From: Marinifilum caeruleilacunae
GTDB lineage: Bacteria; Bacteroidota; Bacteroidia; Bacteroidales; Marinifilaceae
Assembly: GCF_013141825.1 (NCBI RefSeq)
Contig: NZ_RZNH01000038.1
Span: forward strand, 1 to 51,071
Length of the DNA stretch: 51,071 bases
Reading direction: 5' to 3'
Shown: positions 37,448 to 45,983 of the stretch, piece by piece
Numbering within the stretch: the first letter of the stretch is position 1
How the letters are laid out: each line of letters starts with the position of its first letter
Made by a program: the position numbers and the translations under genes
Notes under the pieces: generated by a model
The model's input: only the letters and a program-made list of their open reading frames with translations
What the model was told of the DNA's origin: nothing
Databases searched by the model: none

Positions 37448-37897
37448 TTAACGTAATCTTCTAATAATTTCAGTTGCTACAATTGCAAGAACCGTGCCAA
37501 CACCTAAAATGTACATGGTGTATAAAACTGTATCTGCAAACTGTAGTGAAGCAGGGTTATTGTCAGTTCCTGTGTAACCAGGTAAATCTAACAATGTAGC
37601 ATCAGACATGCTGTATGATACTAGAACAACTAATCCTAGCAATACCAATCCCATCAAACCTTTAACAGCACCCTTAGGGTTAGTTACCAATTGAATAATT
37701 GGGAAAAGGATTGATAAACCTGCAGTTGCGAAGCAAAGAATCTTCGCCCAGTTGATCAAAAGATCACTGTATACAGGAGTTGGATACGCCTGATTTGGGA
37801 TTTCTCCACCAAAGTAAAACATGGCCACAAATACGGCAGTAAGACCAAGCATTACAATGGTAAGAATATTTAAATATTTACTCAATGTATTTGACAT
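37448..37897 (-). CDS. Four-helix membrane protein in the ExbBD operon
   Basis: A 149-residue protein with helices at about 11-29, 49-66, 77-94 and 125-143 and two short loops. I do not recognise the family; similar genes sit between exbB and exbD in related bacteria (recalled). Position inside the operon (nine bases after exbB) suggests an accessory subunit of the motor. No charged residue in the membrane stands out. Confidence 0.75.
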   Translation of the reverse strand: MSNTLSKYLNILTIVMLGLTAVFVAMFYFGGEIPNQAYPTPVYSDLLINWAKILCFATAGLSILFPIIQLVTNPKGAVKGLMGLVLLGLVVLVSYSMSDATLLDLPGYTGTDNNPASLQFADTVLYTMYILGVGTVLAIVATEIIRRLR

Positions 37898-37906
37898 AGT
37901 CTATAA

Positions 37907-38707
37907 TTATTTTTTCATGTTGTACTTTACAAGGATATCAAGAAGAGAGATAGAAGCATCTTCCATGTTGTTTACGATACTGTCAATTTTAGCAGTACAG
38001 TAGTTATAGAATACCTGTAGGATCATAGCTACGATCAAACCAGATACAGTTGTAATCAAGGCTACTTTAATACCACCTGCTACAGCTGCTGGAGAAATAG
38101 TACCCATAGACTGAATCGAGTCAAATGCACCGATCATACCGATTACTGTACCCATAAATCCTAACATAGGAGCCAAACCAATCATCAAAGAAATCCAAGA
38201 AAGACCTTTTTCTAAAAGACCCATTTGAACAGATCCGTAAGAAACAACTGATTTTTCTACTACTTCGATACCTTCATCAATACGGTCAAGACCTTGGTAG
38301 AAAATGCTAGCGATAGGACCGCGAGTATTTCTACATACTTCTTTAGCTGCTTCAACACCACCGTTGTTTAATGCATCCTCAAGGTTAGCAATTAATTTCT
38401 TAGTGTTTGTAGTTGAAAGGTTCAAGTAAATGATTCTTTCAATAGACAAAGCAAGACCTAAGATAAGAGCTAACAATACGAAGCTCATAAACATTGCACC
38501 ACCTTGGATGAATTGCTTCTTAACAACTTTGTGGAAAGATGTGCTTTCGATAGCTTCTTCTTCCATAACTGGAGCTGCAGGCTCTTCAACAGTAGTTTCT
38601 TCTGCAACCTGAGTTGTATCTACGGTAGTTTCTGCTGTCTCGTCCTGAGCAACTACATTGAATGATAGCATCCCGATAACTGCTATAAATGCAAATAACT
38701 TTTTCAT
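37907..38707 (-). CDS. MotA/TolQ/ExbB-family proton channel protein
   Basis: A 266-residue protein with a signal-like start (MKKLFAFIAVIGMLSFNVVA), an acidic periplasmic stretch to about residue 65, and then the ExbB core of three helices (GGAMFMSFVLLALILGLALS, and the pair in WISLMIGLAPMLGFMGTVIG to KVALITTVSGLIVAMILQVF). The GTVIGMI and TSL-type motif are as in the family. It heads the operon exbB-X-exbD-exbD and, with its ExbD partners, is a candidate motor for TonB receptors such as the one at 15311. Confidence 0.93.
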   Translation of the reverse strand: MKKLFAFIAVIGMLSFNVVAQDETAETTVDTTQVAEETTVEEPAAPVMEEEAIESTSFHKVVKKQFIQGGAMFMSFVLLALILGLALSIERIIYLNLSTTNTKKLIANLEDALNNGGVEAAKEVCRNTRGPIASIFYQGLDRIDEGIEVVEKSVVSYGSVQMGLLEKGLSWISLMIGLAPMLGFMGTVIGMIGAFDSIQSMGTISPAAVAGGIKVALITTVSGLIVAMILQVFYNYCTAKIDSIVNNMEDASISLLDILVKYNMKK

Positions 38708-38747
38708 AGTCTGTTTTTCAAATTTTAATTAACGAAATTATTTTTTA

Positions 38748-38755
38748 CAAAATTA
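38748..38755 (-). promoter_or_regulatory. Possible exbB -7 box
   Basis: On the minus strand TAATTTTG fits TAnnTTTG and lies 41 bases before the ATG at 38707. The -33 region would fall inside the dyad at 38773, so a regulator bound there could block it. Confidence 0.45.
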
Positions 38756-38772
38756 AACGATTGCGATCTCAT

Positions 38773-38796
38773 AAACAACTAATTTCTTAGTTGTTT
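38773..38796. promoter_or_regulatory. Perfect 10-bp dyad upstream of exbB
   Basis: AAACAACTAA and TTAGTTGTTT flank TTTC. Neither strand has a T run, so a terminator is unlikely; an operator is more probable because the exbB -33 region overlaps it. Confidence 0.45.
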
Positions 38797-38921
38797 GTAT
38801 ATTATTCTTTAAAACTATTCTGTTTTCAATGCTTTCAAAGGCCCCTGTTTTGGGATTTATGTAATATAGAAAGCTTTAAACAGTGCACCAAATTACAAAA
38901 AAAATGTGAAAAACAAATATT

Positions 38922-39956
38922 CTACTGGCTTAATTCGCCCTTTAAAGATTTATTTAAAAGCAATTTGGTTTGTTCTATGTTTAACTTCTTGCCCAGGATG
39001 AACATGAGTTTGCTGATTGCAGCCTCAGTGGTGATGTCGTGACCACTGACTACTCCTGCGTTAAGAAGCTCTAAACTTGTCTCATACAGCCCCATTTCTA
39101 CGCTTCCTGCAGCGCATTGGGTAATGTTGTATACAATGATGCCTTTATCGATGGCAGTTTTAATGGAGTCGATAAACCATTTGTCGGTAGGAGCATTTCC
39201 TGCGCCATAAGTTTCCATTACAACTCCTTTTAATCCATCAATATTTAAAATGGAATCTACTACCTGTTTTGTAATTCCAGGGAATATTTTTAAAATGGCA
39301 ATATTGGTATCAAAATCGGTACTTATTTCCAAATCCTGCGGATGGCTCGGGTAATGGATGGCCGAATAATTGTAATTAATATTGATTCCGATTTTTGCCA
39401 AATCAGGATAATTGTACGAATAGAATGCATTAAAGTGTTCTGCATTGTGTTTTGTGGTACGATTGCCTCTGAACAACTGGTTCTCGAATACTATACAAAC
39501 TTCGGGTACCATGGCCTGGCCATTTTTATAGGCAGCAGCAATTTCGATGGCGGTAATTAAATTTTCTTTTCCATCGGTGCGCAAGGTTCCGATTGGCAAT
39601 TGCGAACCGGTTAAAATAACAGGCTTCTGTAAATTGTCAAGCATAAAACTTAGGGCCGATGCCGAGAATGACATGGTATCGGTTCCGTGCAGTACGACAA
39701 ATCCATCATACTTTTGGTAATTTTCTTTGATCAGTTCTGCAATTTTAACCCATACTTCAGGATTTAAATTTGAAGAATCGATTAAAGGATCAAAAGCAAT
39801 GGAGGTAAGTTCGTACCCGAATTCTTTCAATTCAGGAACTTGCTTTAAAATGTGGTCGAAGTCGAATGGAATTAATGAACCTGTTTCAGGATCATTCACC
39901 ATTCCAATGGTTCCACCTGTATATAGTATTAGTATAGAAGTTTGTTTTTTGTCCAT
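38922..39956 (-). CDS. ansA: Type I L-asparaginase
   Basis: A 344-residue cytoplasmic asparaginase hydrolysing asparagine to aspartate and ammonia. The first catalytic Thr is in LYTGGTIGMV, and VVLHGTDTMSFSAS holds the second. No signal peptide, so type I. It lies twelve bases after the TatD gene, on the same strand, so the two may share a transcript. Confidence 0.93.
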   Translation of the reverse strand: MDKKQTSILILYTGGTIGMVNDPETGSLIPFDFDHILKQVPELKEFGYELTSIAFDPLIDSSNLNPEVWVKIAELIKENYQKYDGFVVLHGTDTMSFSASALSFMLDNLQKPVILTGSQLPIGTLRTDGKENLITAIEIAAAYKNGQAMVPEVCIVFENQLFRGNRTTKHNAEHFNAFYSYNYPDLAKIGININYNYSAIHYPSHPQDLEISTDFDTNIAILKIFPGITKQVVDSILNIDGLKGVVMETYGAGNAPTDKWFIDSIKTAIDKGIIVYNITQCAAGSVEMGLYETSLELLNAGVVSGHDITTEAAISKLMFILGKKLNIEQTKLLLNKSLKGELSQ

Positions 39957-39967
39957 GGGTAATCGTG

Positions 39968-40735
39968 TTATAGTTTGAACAAATTTCTAGCATTTCGGCT
40001 AGTGATTTCAGCTACCTTACTGATATCGGTCTGATAAATTTCGGCAATTTTATTGGCTGTATATCTCACATAGGAGCTTTCGTTTCTTTTTCCTCTTTTT
40101 GGAACCGGAGCCAGGTAAGGTGCGTCGGTTTCCAACATGAGCTTTTCGGGTGGAACCTGGGCAACAGTTTTATCTAAGCCCGAGTTTTTAAATGTAACAA
40201 TGCCATTAATTCCAAGTAAGAAACCCAATTCGATTGCTTTATTGGCCTGCTCAATATTTCCTGAAAAGCTATGGAATACTCCCTTTAATTGTGAATCCTT
40301 GTAATTATCCAGGATTTCGAAAATTTCATCGAAAGATTCCCTGGAATGAATCACAATTGGCAAATTGTATTGCAGTGCCCAATTGATTTGGGTATCGAAC
40401 GCAATTTGCTGTTCCTTTACGAAGCTTTTGTCCCAATACAAATCGATGCCAATTTCTCCAACCGCACAGTATTTTTTTGATTCCAACCAATTTTTGCAAA
40501 GCGCAAGCTCCTCTTCATAGTTCTCCTTTACCGAGGTTGGGTGCAAGCCCATCATCGGAATGCAATATCCCGGAAACATCTCCTCCAATGCATGCATGGG
40601 TTCAATAGATTCGGAATCGATATTGGGAAGAAGAATTTTTTCAACTCCTGCCTCTTTCGAATTCTCAATGATCTCCTGAATGTCGCCATTGAATTCCTTG
40701 GAATAGATATGTGAATGTGTATCGATTAGATTCAT
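39968..40735 (-). CDS. TatD-family metal-dependent hydrolase
   Basis: A 255-residue TIM-barrel hydrolase; the ATG at 40735 (MNLIDTHSHIYSKEFN) is chosen because the longer frame adds 19 unrelated residues. The metal motif DTHSHIY, GEIGIDLYWD, HSRESFDEI and LMLETDAPYLAP are in order. TatD proteins have 3'-5' exonuclease activity, and some act in DNA repair. Nothing here points to a specific substrate. It leads an operon with ansA. Confidence 0.93.
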   Translation of the reverse strand: MNLIDTHSHIYSKEFNGDIQEIIENSKEAGVEKILLPNIDSESIEPMHALEEMFPGYCIPMMGLHPTSVKENYEEELALCKNWLESKKYCAVGEIGIDLYWDKSFVKEQQIAFDTQINWALQYNLPIVIHSRESFDEIFEILDNYKDSQLKGVFHSFSGNIEQANKAIELGFLLGINGIVTFKNSGLDKTVAQVPPEKLMLETDAPYLAPVPKRGKRNESSYVRYTANKIAEIYQTDISKVAEITSRNARNLFKL

Positions 40736-40857
40736 GCTCTTTACTTTTTGTGCAAACTTATTGAATCGAAACTGGAATACAAAGGGAATCAAAGATTGAG
40801 TGTAGTCGAATGTTCGCGGGAGAGGGGATTTTGCTTTTTACACCTGCCAATTGGTTG

Positions 40858-40886
40858 AAAAAAAAGCCGGCAGAGCCGGCTTCTTT
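40858..40886 (-). terminator. Terminator downstream of gdhA
   Basis: GCCGGC-AGA-GCCGGC is a strong six-pair stem extended with A/T pairs, and T runs on the minus strand. It is about 290 bases beyond the gdhA stop, so the gdhA message would carry a long 3' tail including the inverted repeat. Confidence 0.8.
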
Positions 40887-40893
40887 ATATATG

Positions 40894-41157
40894 AACCTGA
40901 GATCGATTTAAAATATGTACACAGATTCTATGATTTTTTAGTAGAAATTGATTCAGATTTTTGAAGAACTATCGGGATAATTCAAAAAAATATGAAGCGA
41001 TTTATGCAAAAAATCGAGAAACCTGTTAGGAAGTCATCTTCATTCAATTTTCGCTTTAAAAATTCTGCAAAATACACCAGTATTCTTTTATAATTTTTAA
41101 ATCAAACCTTGAACAAATATGACTTTCTGTGTCGAATATTTTAAATCGAACTCAGGT
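40894..41157. repeat. Inverted repeat pair flanking a 200-base core
   Basis: The left arm (40894-40925, AACCTGAGATCGATTTAAAA then TATGTACACAGA) and the reverse complement of the right arm (41128-41157, AACCTGAGTTCGATTTAAAA then TATTCGACACAGA) match over about 30 bases with one substitution and a small indel. The core shows no gene. Could be a MITE-like remnant or a large RNA hairpin. Confidence 0.7.
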
Positions 41158-41175
41158 TTTAGGCGTGATTTTGTA

Positions 41176-42510
41176 TTATACGCAACCTTGAGCTAGCATA
41201 GCTTCAGCAACTTTAACGAATCCACCAACGTTAGCACCTTTAACGTAGTTGATGTGACCGTTTTCTTTACCGAAACGTACACAAGTATCGTGAATATCTT
41301 TCATGATACGACCCAATTTCTCATCAACTTCTTCAGCTGACCAGTTGAAACGCAATGAGTTTTGAGACATTTCCAATCCAGAAACAGCAACACCACCAGC
41401 GTTAGCAGCTTTACCAGGAGCAAATGCAGCATTTTCAACCAAGTAAGCAAGAGCTTCAGCAGTACAACCCATGTTAGAACTTTCTACCACGTATTTACAA
41501 CCGTTAGCAACAAGTTGCTTAGCATCTTCTTCGTTCAACTCGTTCTGAATAGCACATGGGAAAGCGATATCACACTTAACTTCCCAAGGCTTCTTACCAG
41601 CGAAGAATTCAGCACCGAATTTTTCAGCGTAAGGAGCTACAACGTCGTTGTTTGAAGCACGAAGATCCAATAAGTACTCAATCTTCTCAGCATCTAAACC
41701 TTCTTTGTCGTATACATATCCGTCAGGACCTGATACAGTAACAACTTTAGCACCTAGCTCGTGTAATTTAAGAGCAGCACCCCAAGTTACGTTACCGAAA
41801 CCTGAAAGAGCAACAGTTTTACCTTCTAAAGTTTCGTTGTTTTCTGCAACCATGTGCTGAGCAAAATAAACAGCACCGAAACCTGTAGCTTCCGGACGAA
41901 TCAATGATCCACCAAACTCAAGTGGCTTACCAGTTAATACACCAGTAAATTCGTTACGGATTCTCTTGTATTGACCGAACATGTAACCGATTTCACGACC
42001 ACCAACTCCAATATCACCAGCAGGTACGTCAGTGTTAGGACCAATGTGCTTACAAAGTTCAGTCATGAAGCTTTGGCAAAAACGCATGATTTCGTTATCT
42101 GATCTTCCCTTAGCGTTGAAGTCAGAACCACCTTTACCACCACCCATAGGTAGAGTAGTTAATGAGTTTTTGAAAGTTTGTTCGAAACCTAAGAATTTTA
42201 ACGCACTTAAAGTTACCGAAGGGTGAAAACGTAATCCACCTTTGTATGGTCCGATAGCACTGTTAAATTCAACACGGTAACCGCGGTTGATTTCTACTTC
42301 GCCATTGTCGTTGATCCATGGTACACGGAACATGATTACGCGCTCAGGCTCACACATTTTTTCAAGAATCTTAGCAGCTTTGTACTTAGGGTTAGAATCA
42401 TAAGTTTCCCATACAGTTTCTACTACTTCTTGTACTGCCTGATGGAACTCCGCTTCACCTGGAGTTGTAGCCTTAAGGCTATCCATGAATTCAATTATTT
42501 TTGCTTCCAT
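41176..42510 (-). CDS. gdhA: NADP-type glutamate dehydrogenase
   Basis: A 444-residue enzyme that interconverts 2-oxoglutarate plus ammonia and glutamate. The ATG at 42510 is preferred to a TTG six bases earlier. The substrate site has PMGGGKGGSDF with the catalytic Lys, GPYKGGLRFHPSV, and a Rossmann domain at VALSGFGNVTWGAALKLHEL. Hexameric-type length. A good promoter lies at 42571-42600. Codon use is highly biased, as for an abundant protein. Confidence 0.97.
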   Translation of the reverse strand: MEAKIIEFMDSLKATTPGEAEFHQAVQEVVETVWETYDSNPKYKAAKILEKMCEPERVIMFRVPWINDNGEVEINRGYRVEFNSAIGPYKGGLRFHPSVTLSALKFLGFEQTFKNSLTTLPMGGGKGGSDFNAKGRSDNEIMRFCQSFMTELCKHIGPNTDVPAGDIGVGGREIGYMFGQYKRIRNEFTGVLTGKPLEFGGSLIRPEATGFGAVYFAQHMVAENNETLEGKTVALSGFGNVTWGAALKLHELGAKVVTVSGPDGYVYDKEGLDAEKIEYLLDLRASNNDVVAPYAEKFGAEFFAGKKPWEVKCDIAFPCAIQNELNEEDAKQLVANGCKYVVESSNMGCTAEALAYLVENAAFAPGKAANAGGVAVSGLEMSQNSLRFNWSAEEVDEKLGRIMKDIHDTCVRFGKENGHINYVKGANVGGFVKVAEAMLAQGCV

Positions 42511-42570
42511 ATCCAAACTTGTTATGAAATTAAAATTGTTTGTTGTGTTTTAATTATTAGTTCTTGGTGT

Positions 42571-42600
42571 CAAATGTATACAAATTTTAAGAACCACAAA
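42571..42600 (-). promoter_or_regulatory. gdhA promoter
   Basis: On the minus strand TTTG (42600-42597), 18 bases, then TACATTTG (42578-42571): both boxes match TTTG/TAnnTTTG perfectly. It lies about 60 bases before the ATG. Confidence 0.7.
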
Positions 42601-42714
42601 TTAAATGCTTATTTTTTTTACAACGTTTTCGTAAATTTTAAAGTGCAGAAAATGAGGTAGATGCAAACTGAAGACTTCTGTTCTACAACATGAAGGCGTA
42701 AAAAATGACAATTT

Positions 42715-43821
42715 TCATGGATTTAGGGAGTAGATTTTTCCCGGATGAGAGGAAACAATGCCATCAAATTCTAATTTTAAGAGCAAACTTGACACCTTAC
42801 TCATCGGGAATGAACATTCCACACAAATGATGTCGATGGATGTTTTTTCTGATTTTTTCAGAACAGCAATAATTGCCTCCTCTTCTTCGCTTAAATCAAC
42901 AAAGAGTTTGGCCTGTATCCCTTGTGCTGCCTTGGGTTCATCTTCCCAACCCAAAACATAGTCGAGGTCTTTACAAGTATCCATTAGGTGTGCCTGGTTG
43001 GTCTTTATCAGGAAATTACAGCCTTCCGAAAACCTGTCGCCAGATCGCCCGGGGTAGGCAAAAACATCCCTGTTATAGGAGTTTGCAATTTCGGCAGTAA
43101 GCAGCGATCCTCCCTTTCGTGCCGATTCGATTACAATGCATGCGTCAGACATGCCTGCGATGATTCTGTTGCGACGTACAAAATTTTTGGGATCGAATTT
43201 ACTTTTCGAATGAAACTCGCTGATTATGGCACCACCATTATGAATGATTTCCTCGGCGTATTTTTTGTGCTGTGCAGGATACATCTGGTGAAAACCATGC
43301 CCAACCACTGCCAGGGTGGGAAGCTGATTTTGCATAGCCGCTTTGTGTGCGCAAATGTCTATGCCATAGGCCAATCCGCTGATAATGCTTGTTTTTACCG
43401 ATTTGGCCGACAAGTCTTTTACTAGCTTCAGGCATTGCTCTTTGCCGTAATCACTGGCATTTCTGGTGCCTACAATACTAATTTGTCTGCTGGCATTAAA
43501 ATCTGCATTTCCTTTATAATATAGTATGCAAGGAGAATCGTAACAGTTGAGTAATCGTTGTGGATAATTTTTATCGAGGTAGAAAGCCAGTTCAATTTCG
43601 TTCTCTTCGATAAAGCGAAGCTCTTCCTCGGCATGAAGAAGAGCTGATTTTCTATCTAGTTTCTGAATAATTGCATGGCCAATTCCGGGAATTTTGGTGA
43701 GATTCTGTTTCTTTTCGCTAAAGAAAGCCTCCAAACTCCCGGTATAGGCAATGGCTTTTTTAATGGTAACCGGACCAAAGCCATTGATAAAACTTAATGC
43801 TAGTTTATAAATTTTGTCCAT
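42715..43821 (-). CDS. dprA: DNA-processing protein DprA
   Basis: A 368-residue Rossmann-like protein that binds incoming single-stranded DNA and loads RecA in natural transformation. An N-terminal HhH region (NGFGPVTIKKAIAYTG) precedes the core: SIVGTRNASDYG, SGLAYGIDICAHKAA, RRNRIIAGMSD, and RKGGSLLTAEIANSYNRDVF. A C-terminal winged-helix (CVECSFPMSKVSSLLLKLEF) completes the full form. DprA alone does not show competence; other com genes are not in the window. Confidence 0.95.
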   Translation of the reverse strand: MDKIYKLALSFINGFGPVTIKKAIAYTGSLEAFFSEKKQNLTKIPGIGHAIIQKLDRKSALLHAEEELRFIEENEIELAFYLDKNYPQRLLNCYDSPCILYYKGNADFNASRQISIVGTRNASDYGKEQCLKLVKDLSAKSVKTSIISGLAYGIDICAHKAAMQNQLPTLAVVGHGFHQMYPAQHKKYAEEIIHNGGAIISEFHSKSKFDPKNFVRRNRIIAGMSDACIVIESARKGGSLLTAEIANSYNRDVFAYPGRSGDRFSEGCNFLIKTNQAHLMDTCKDLDYVLGWEDEPKAAQGIQAKLFVDLSEEEEAIIAVLKKSEKTSIDIICVECSFPMSKVSSLLLKLEFDGIVSSHPGKIYSLNP

Positions 43822-43870
43822 ACATTATTATATAGGAATACAATTGTATGGAGTTGAATTTACAAAATAT

Positions 43871-44461
43871 TTATAAAGTAAAAGTGGTTCCGATGGTTAA
43901 AAATCCGGCATTGGCCCATCCAAGCTCTGTAAACAAGCCAAACTGGTTGGAAAAATGGTAACGCGCACCCAGCACAATTCCCAGGTCGAACAACAAATCG
44001 TTGGAAGTGTTATCGGAATAAACAGGATTCGAACTCGCATCGGGCTCCAGGTTTTCAAACTTTTTGTGTTCCAGGGTTAATCCCGCTTTTACCGAAGTGT
44101 ACAAGTCAACATCGTAGCCGGTAGAAATGTTCATATCGTTCAACCAATCGTTCAACTCATAGGTAAGTACACTCCCAAATCTGTAGAAATTGAAACTTGT
44201 TTCGCTGTGACCAAAATTGTACTCATGCTTCTGGCCCGCATAGCCAATATAGGCACCAATACTTAAATTATCTTTCCACTCTTTTTCAAGCTGTATTAAT
44301 ATGGAAGGGGAGTTGCTTTCATCTGAACCTGCAAAGTTGTGGTCAAATTTGCCATATTTCCCCAAAGGAATACCAATGTTTAATCTAAGATCCTTGTCTT
44401 GAGCAATGGTCTGCAAGGATAATGTGCATAGCAAAACTGCTATCAGAGATTTTAATTTCAT
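43871..44461 (-). CDS. Predicted outer-membrane beta-barrel protein
   Basis: A 196-residue protein with signal peptide MKLKSLIAVLLCTLSLQTIAQ and a series of alternating beta strands rich in Tyr/Phe and Gly (NLSIGAYIGYAGQKHEYNF, VKAGLTLEHKKF, FGLFTELGWANAGFLTIGTT) ending TFTL, typical of a small porin-like barrel. No family recognised. It lies 50 bases after dprA on the same strand; no functional link is evident. Confidence 0.7.
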   Translation of the reverse strand: MKLKSLIAVLLCTLSLQTIAQDKDLRLNIGIPLGKYGKFDHNFAGSDESNSPSILIQLEKEWKDNLSIGAYIGYAGQKHEYNFGHSETSFNFYRFGSVLTYELNDWLNDMNISTGYDVDLYTSVKAGLTLEHKKFENLEPDASSNPVYSDNTSNDLLFDLGIVLGARYHFSNQFGLFTELGWANAGFLTIGTTFTL

Positions 44462-44591
44462 CTGTTTATAATTTTCTTACTTTTTGCCAGATGGAAGTCG
44501 CAAGATCAAAATAATCATGCTCGTTTCATCTTAATCGTATTTGTTAATCGTTTGACTAACGATATAATGTATGTATTAGTGTGCGCGAGAA

Positions 44592-45053
44592 CTATTTTTC
44601 TACGCTTGATCTCGAAAGAGAGGCGATTATTTTCTCCTTTTCGGATTTTGAAAGTGCCGACAAACAAACCGCCGGGTACTTGGCAACTCCTCTATCTGTA
44701 ATTTGAAACAAGGTAAGATTTGGTTTTAAGCCAAAAGTCTTCTTTTCGATTTCGAACTTTGCCAAAGCGTTTTTCGGAATTTCTATGGATTTGAAATTAT
44801 CGTGAAAAGGATGAAGCGGATAATACCTAAGAATGACTTTATCGTCGCCTTCCTTATAGATAATGTAGTTGAAGTTGAGATGCAGGCTAAAAATGATGAC
44901 AGTAAAGAATACTACGCTTATAATTCCTATGGTGATAAAAGGTTTGTTAATGTTCAAATACAGAAGCAAAACAATGCTGGCCAGGTACGAAAATGTAACC
45001 AGATAATAAAAAAGTTTGATCCAGCTTGCGCGATTTTGATTGTTGATTGTCAT
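44592..45053 (-). CDS. Small two-helix protein with PH-like tail
   Basis: A 153-residue protein with helices at about 10-28 and 35-55 and a C-terminal soluble domain (GDDKVILRYYPLHPFHDNF, FEIEKKTFGLKPNLTLFQIT, ends SRSSVEK) whose strand order suggests a bacterial PH-like fold. I do not recognise it more closely. The topology suggests a membrane-anchored small domain. It stands alone, 130 bases from the barrel gene. Confidence 0.65.
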   Translation of the reverse strand: MTINNQNRASWIKLFYYLVTFSYLASIVLLLYLNINKPFITIGIISVVFFTVIIFSLHLNFNYIIYKEGDDKVILRYYPLHPFHDNFKSIEIPKNALAKFEIEKKTFGLKPNLTLFQITDRGVAKYPAVCLSALSKSEKEKIIASLSRSSVEK

Positions 45054-45371
45054 ATGCTGTAGGTGTAATTCGAATTCTAATTCAAAGGTAAGAACTAATA
45101 AATATCAGGCAAGAAGAGGAGGAAAAATATATTCAGGAATGTAGTTGATAGTGTGAAATTAAATATCTGTAAAAAGATTGAACGATTTTTTCATTTTAGC
45201 ATGTTTATTTAAACGGACTTTTCTATTTTTACCCGGGATTATCCCACACTTTATCAAGTAAATATTTCGAATAATTAAGTGATGAGGGGGTGAATGTTCC
45301 ACTCCTTCCGGATTGTTGCGTGTTGTCGATAATGCGGAAAAGAGCGTTTACTCTAAGAAAAATAACTAAAA
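45054..45371. other. Intergenic leader region of apt
   Basis: About 318 bases without a gene. A weak promoter-like TATTTTTA at 45224 is followed by a stretch with short inverted repeats (GGGAT-T-ATCCC near 45236; GGAATG-type pairings near 45300) that could be a structured apt leader. No known purine riboswitch signature is evident. Confidence 0.4.
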
Positions 45372-45902
45372 ATGGAAGCAAGACTTCAAGAAGCAAAAGA
45401 TTCAATCAGAGATGTGATTGACTTCCCAAAGGAAGGAATCGTTTTTAAAGATATTACTACAATGTTGAAAGATGAAAAGCATTTGGCAACATTGGTAGAA
45501 ACATTATACGAACAATATAAGGACAGGGGAATTACCAAAGTAGTTGGTTTGGAGAGTCGTGGTTTTATTTTGGGAACTGTATTGGCATACAAATTAAATG
45601 CTGGTTTTGTACCAATTCGTAAGCCAGGTAAGCTTCCTGCAGCCACTTATTCCGAAAAATATACCTTAGAGTATGGTACCGACGAAATTCACATCCACCA
45701 GGATGCATTGAACGAAGACGATGTGGTATTGTTGCACGACGATTTGTTGGCAACTGGTGGTACAGCAGCAGCTTCTATCAACCTGCTATCGAAATGTGGC
45801 GTGAACAAAGCTTTTGTAAATTTCCTTGTAGAGCTTGACTTCCTAAAAGGTCGCGATAAGCTAAATACCGAATTCGAAGTAGATTCTTTATTCCATTTTT
45901 AA
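45372..45902 (+). CDS. apt: Adenine phosphoribosyltransferase
   Basis: A 176-residue salvage enzyme making AMP from adenine and PRPP. The PRPP-binding loop is VVLLHDDLLATGGTAAAS, and the flexible loop segment KVVGLESRGFILGTVLAYKL and YTLEYGTDEIHIHQDAL are also typical. Length is standard. A strong terminator separates it from aroA. Confidence 0.96.
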   Translation: MEARLQEAKDSIRDVIDFPKEGIVFKDITTMLKDEKHLATLVETLYEQYKDRGITKVVGLESRGFILGTVLAYKLNAGFVPIRKPGKLPAATYSEKYTLEYGTDEIHIHQDALNEDDVVLLHDDLLATGGTAAASINLLSKCGVNKAFVNFLVELDFLKGRDKLNTEFEVDSLFHF

Positions 45903-45927
45903 AGTATTGTACTTTTAATGATATGTC

Positions 45928-45963
45928 GGCCAACAATCATTTTAATTGTTGGCCTATTTTTTT
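45928..45963 (+). terminator. Terminator after apt
   Basis: GGCCAACAAT and ATTGTTGGCC form a ten-pair stem with a seven-base loop, then TATTTTTTT. Confidence 0.93.
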
Positions 45964-45983
45964 AACCAGGAAAGCAATAGAAA

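Larger units (their letters stand above)
40736..41175. other. Intergenic 440 bases between tatD and gdhA
   Basis: It carries the terminator at 40858-40886 and an inverted-repeat element (40894-41157); no ORF and no promoter boxes are convincing. The TatD promoter must lie near 40740-40850, but I do not see it. Confidence 0.6.

Noticed and set aside
45190-45371. A purine riboswitch upstream of apt
   Set aside because: No conserved junction or P1-P3 aptamer pattern can be assembled from this stretch.
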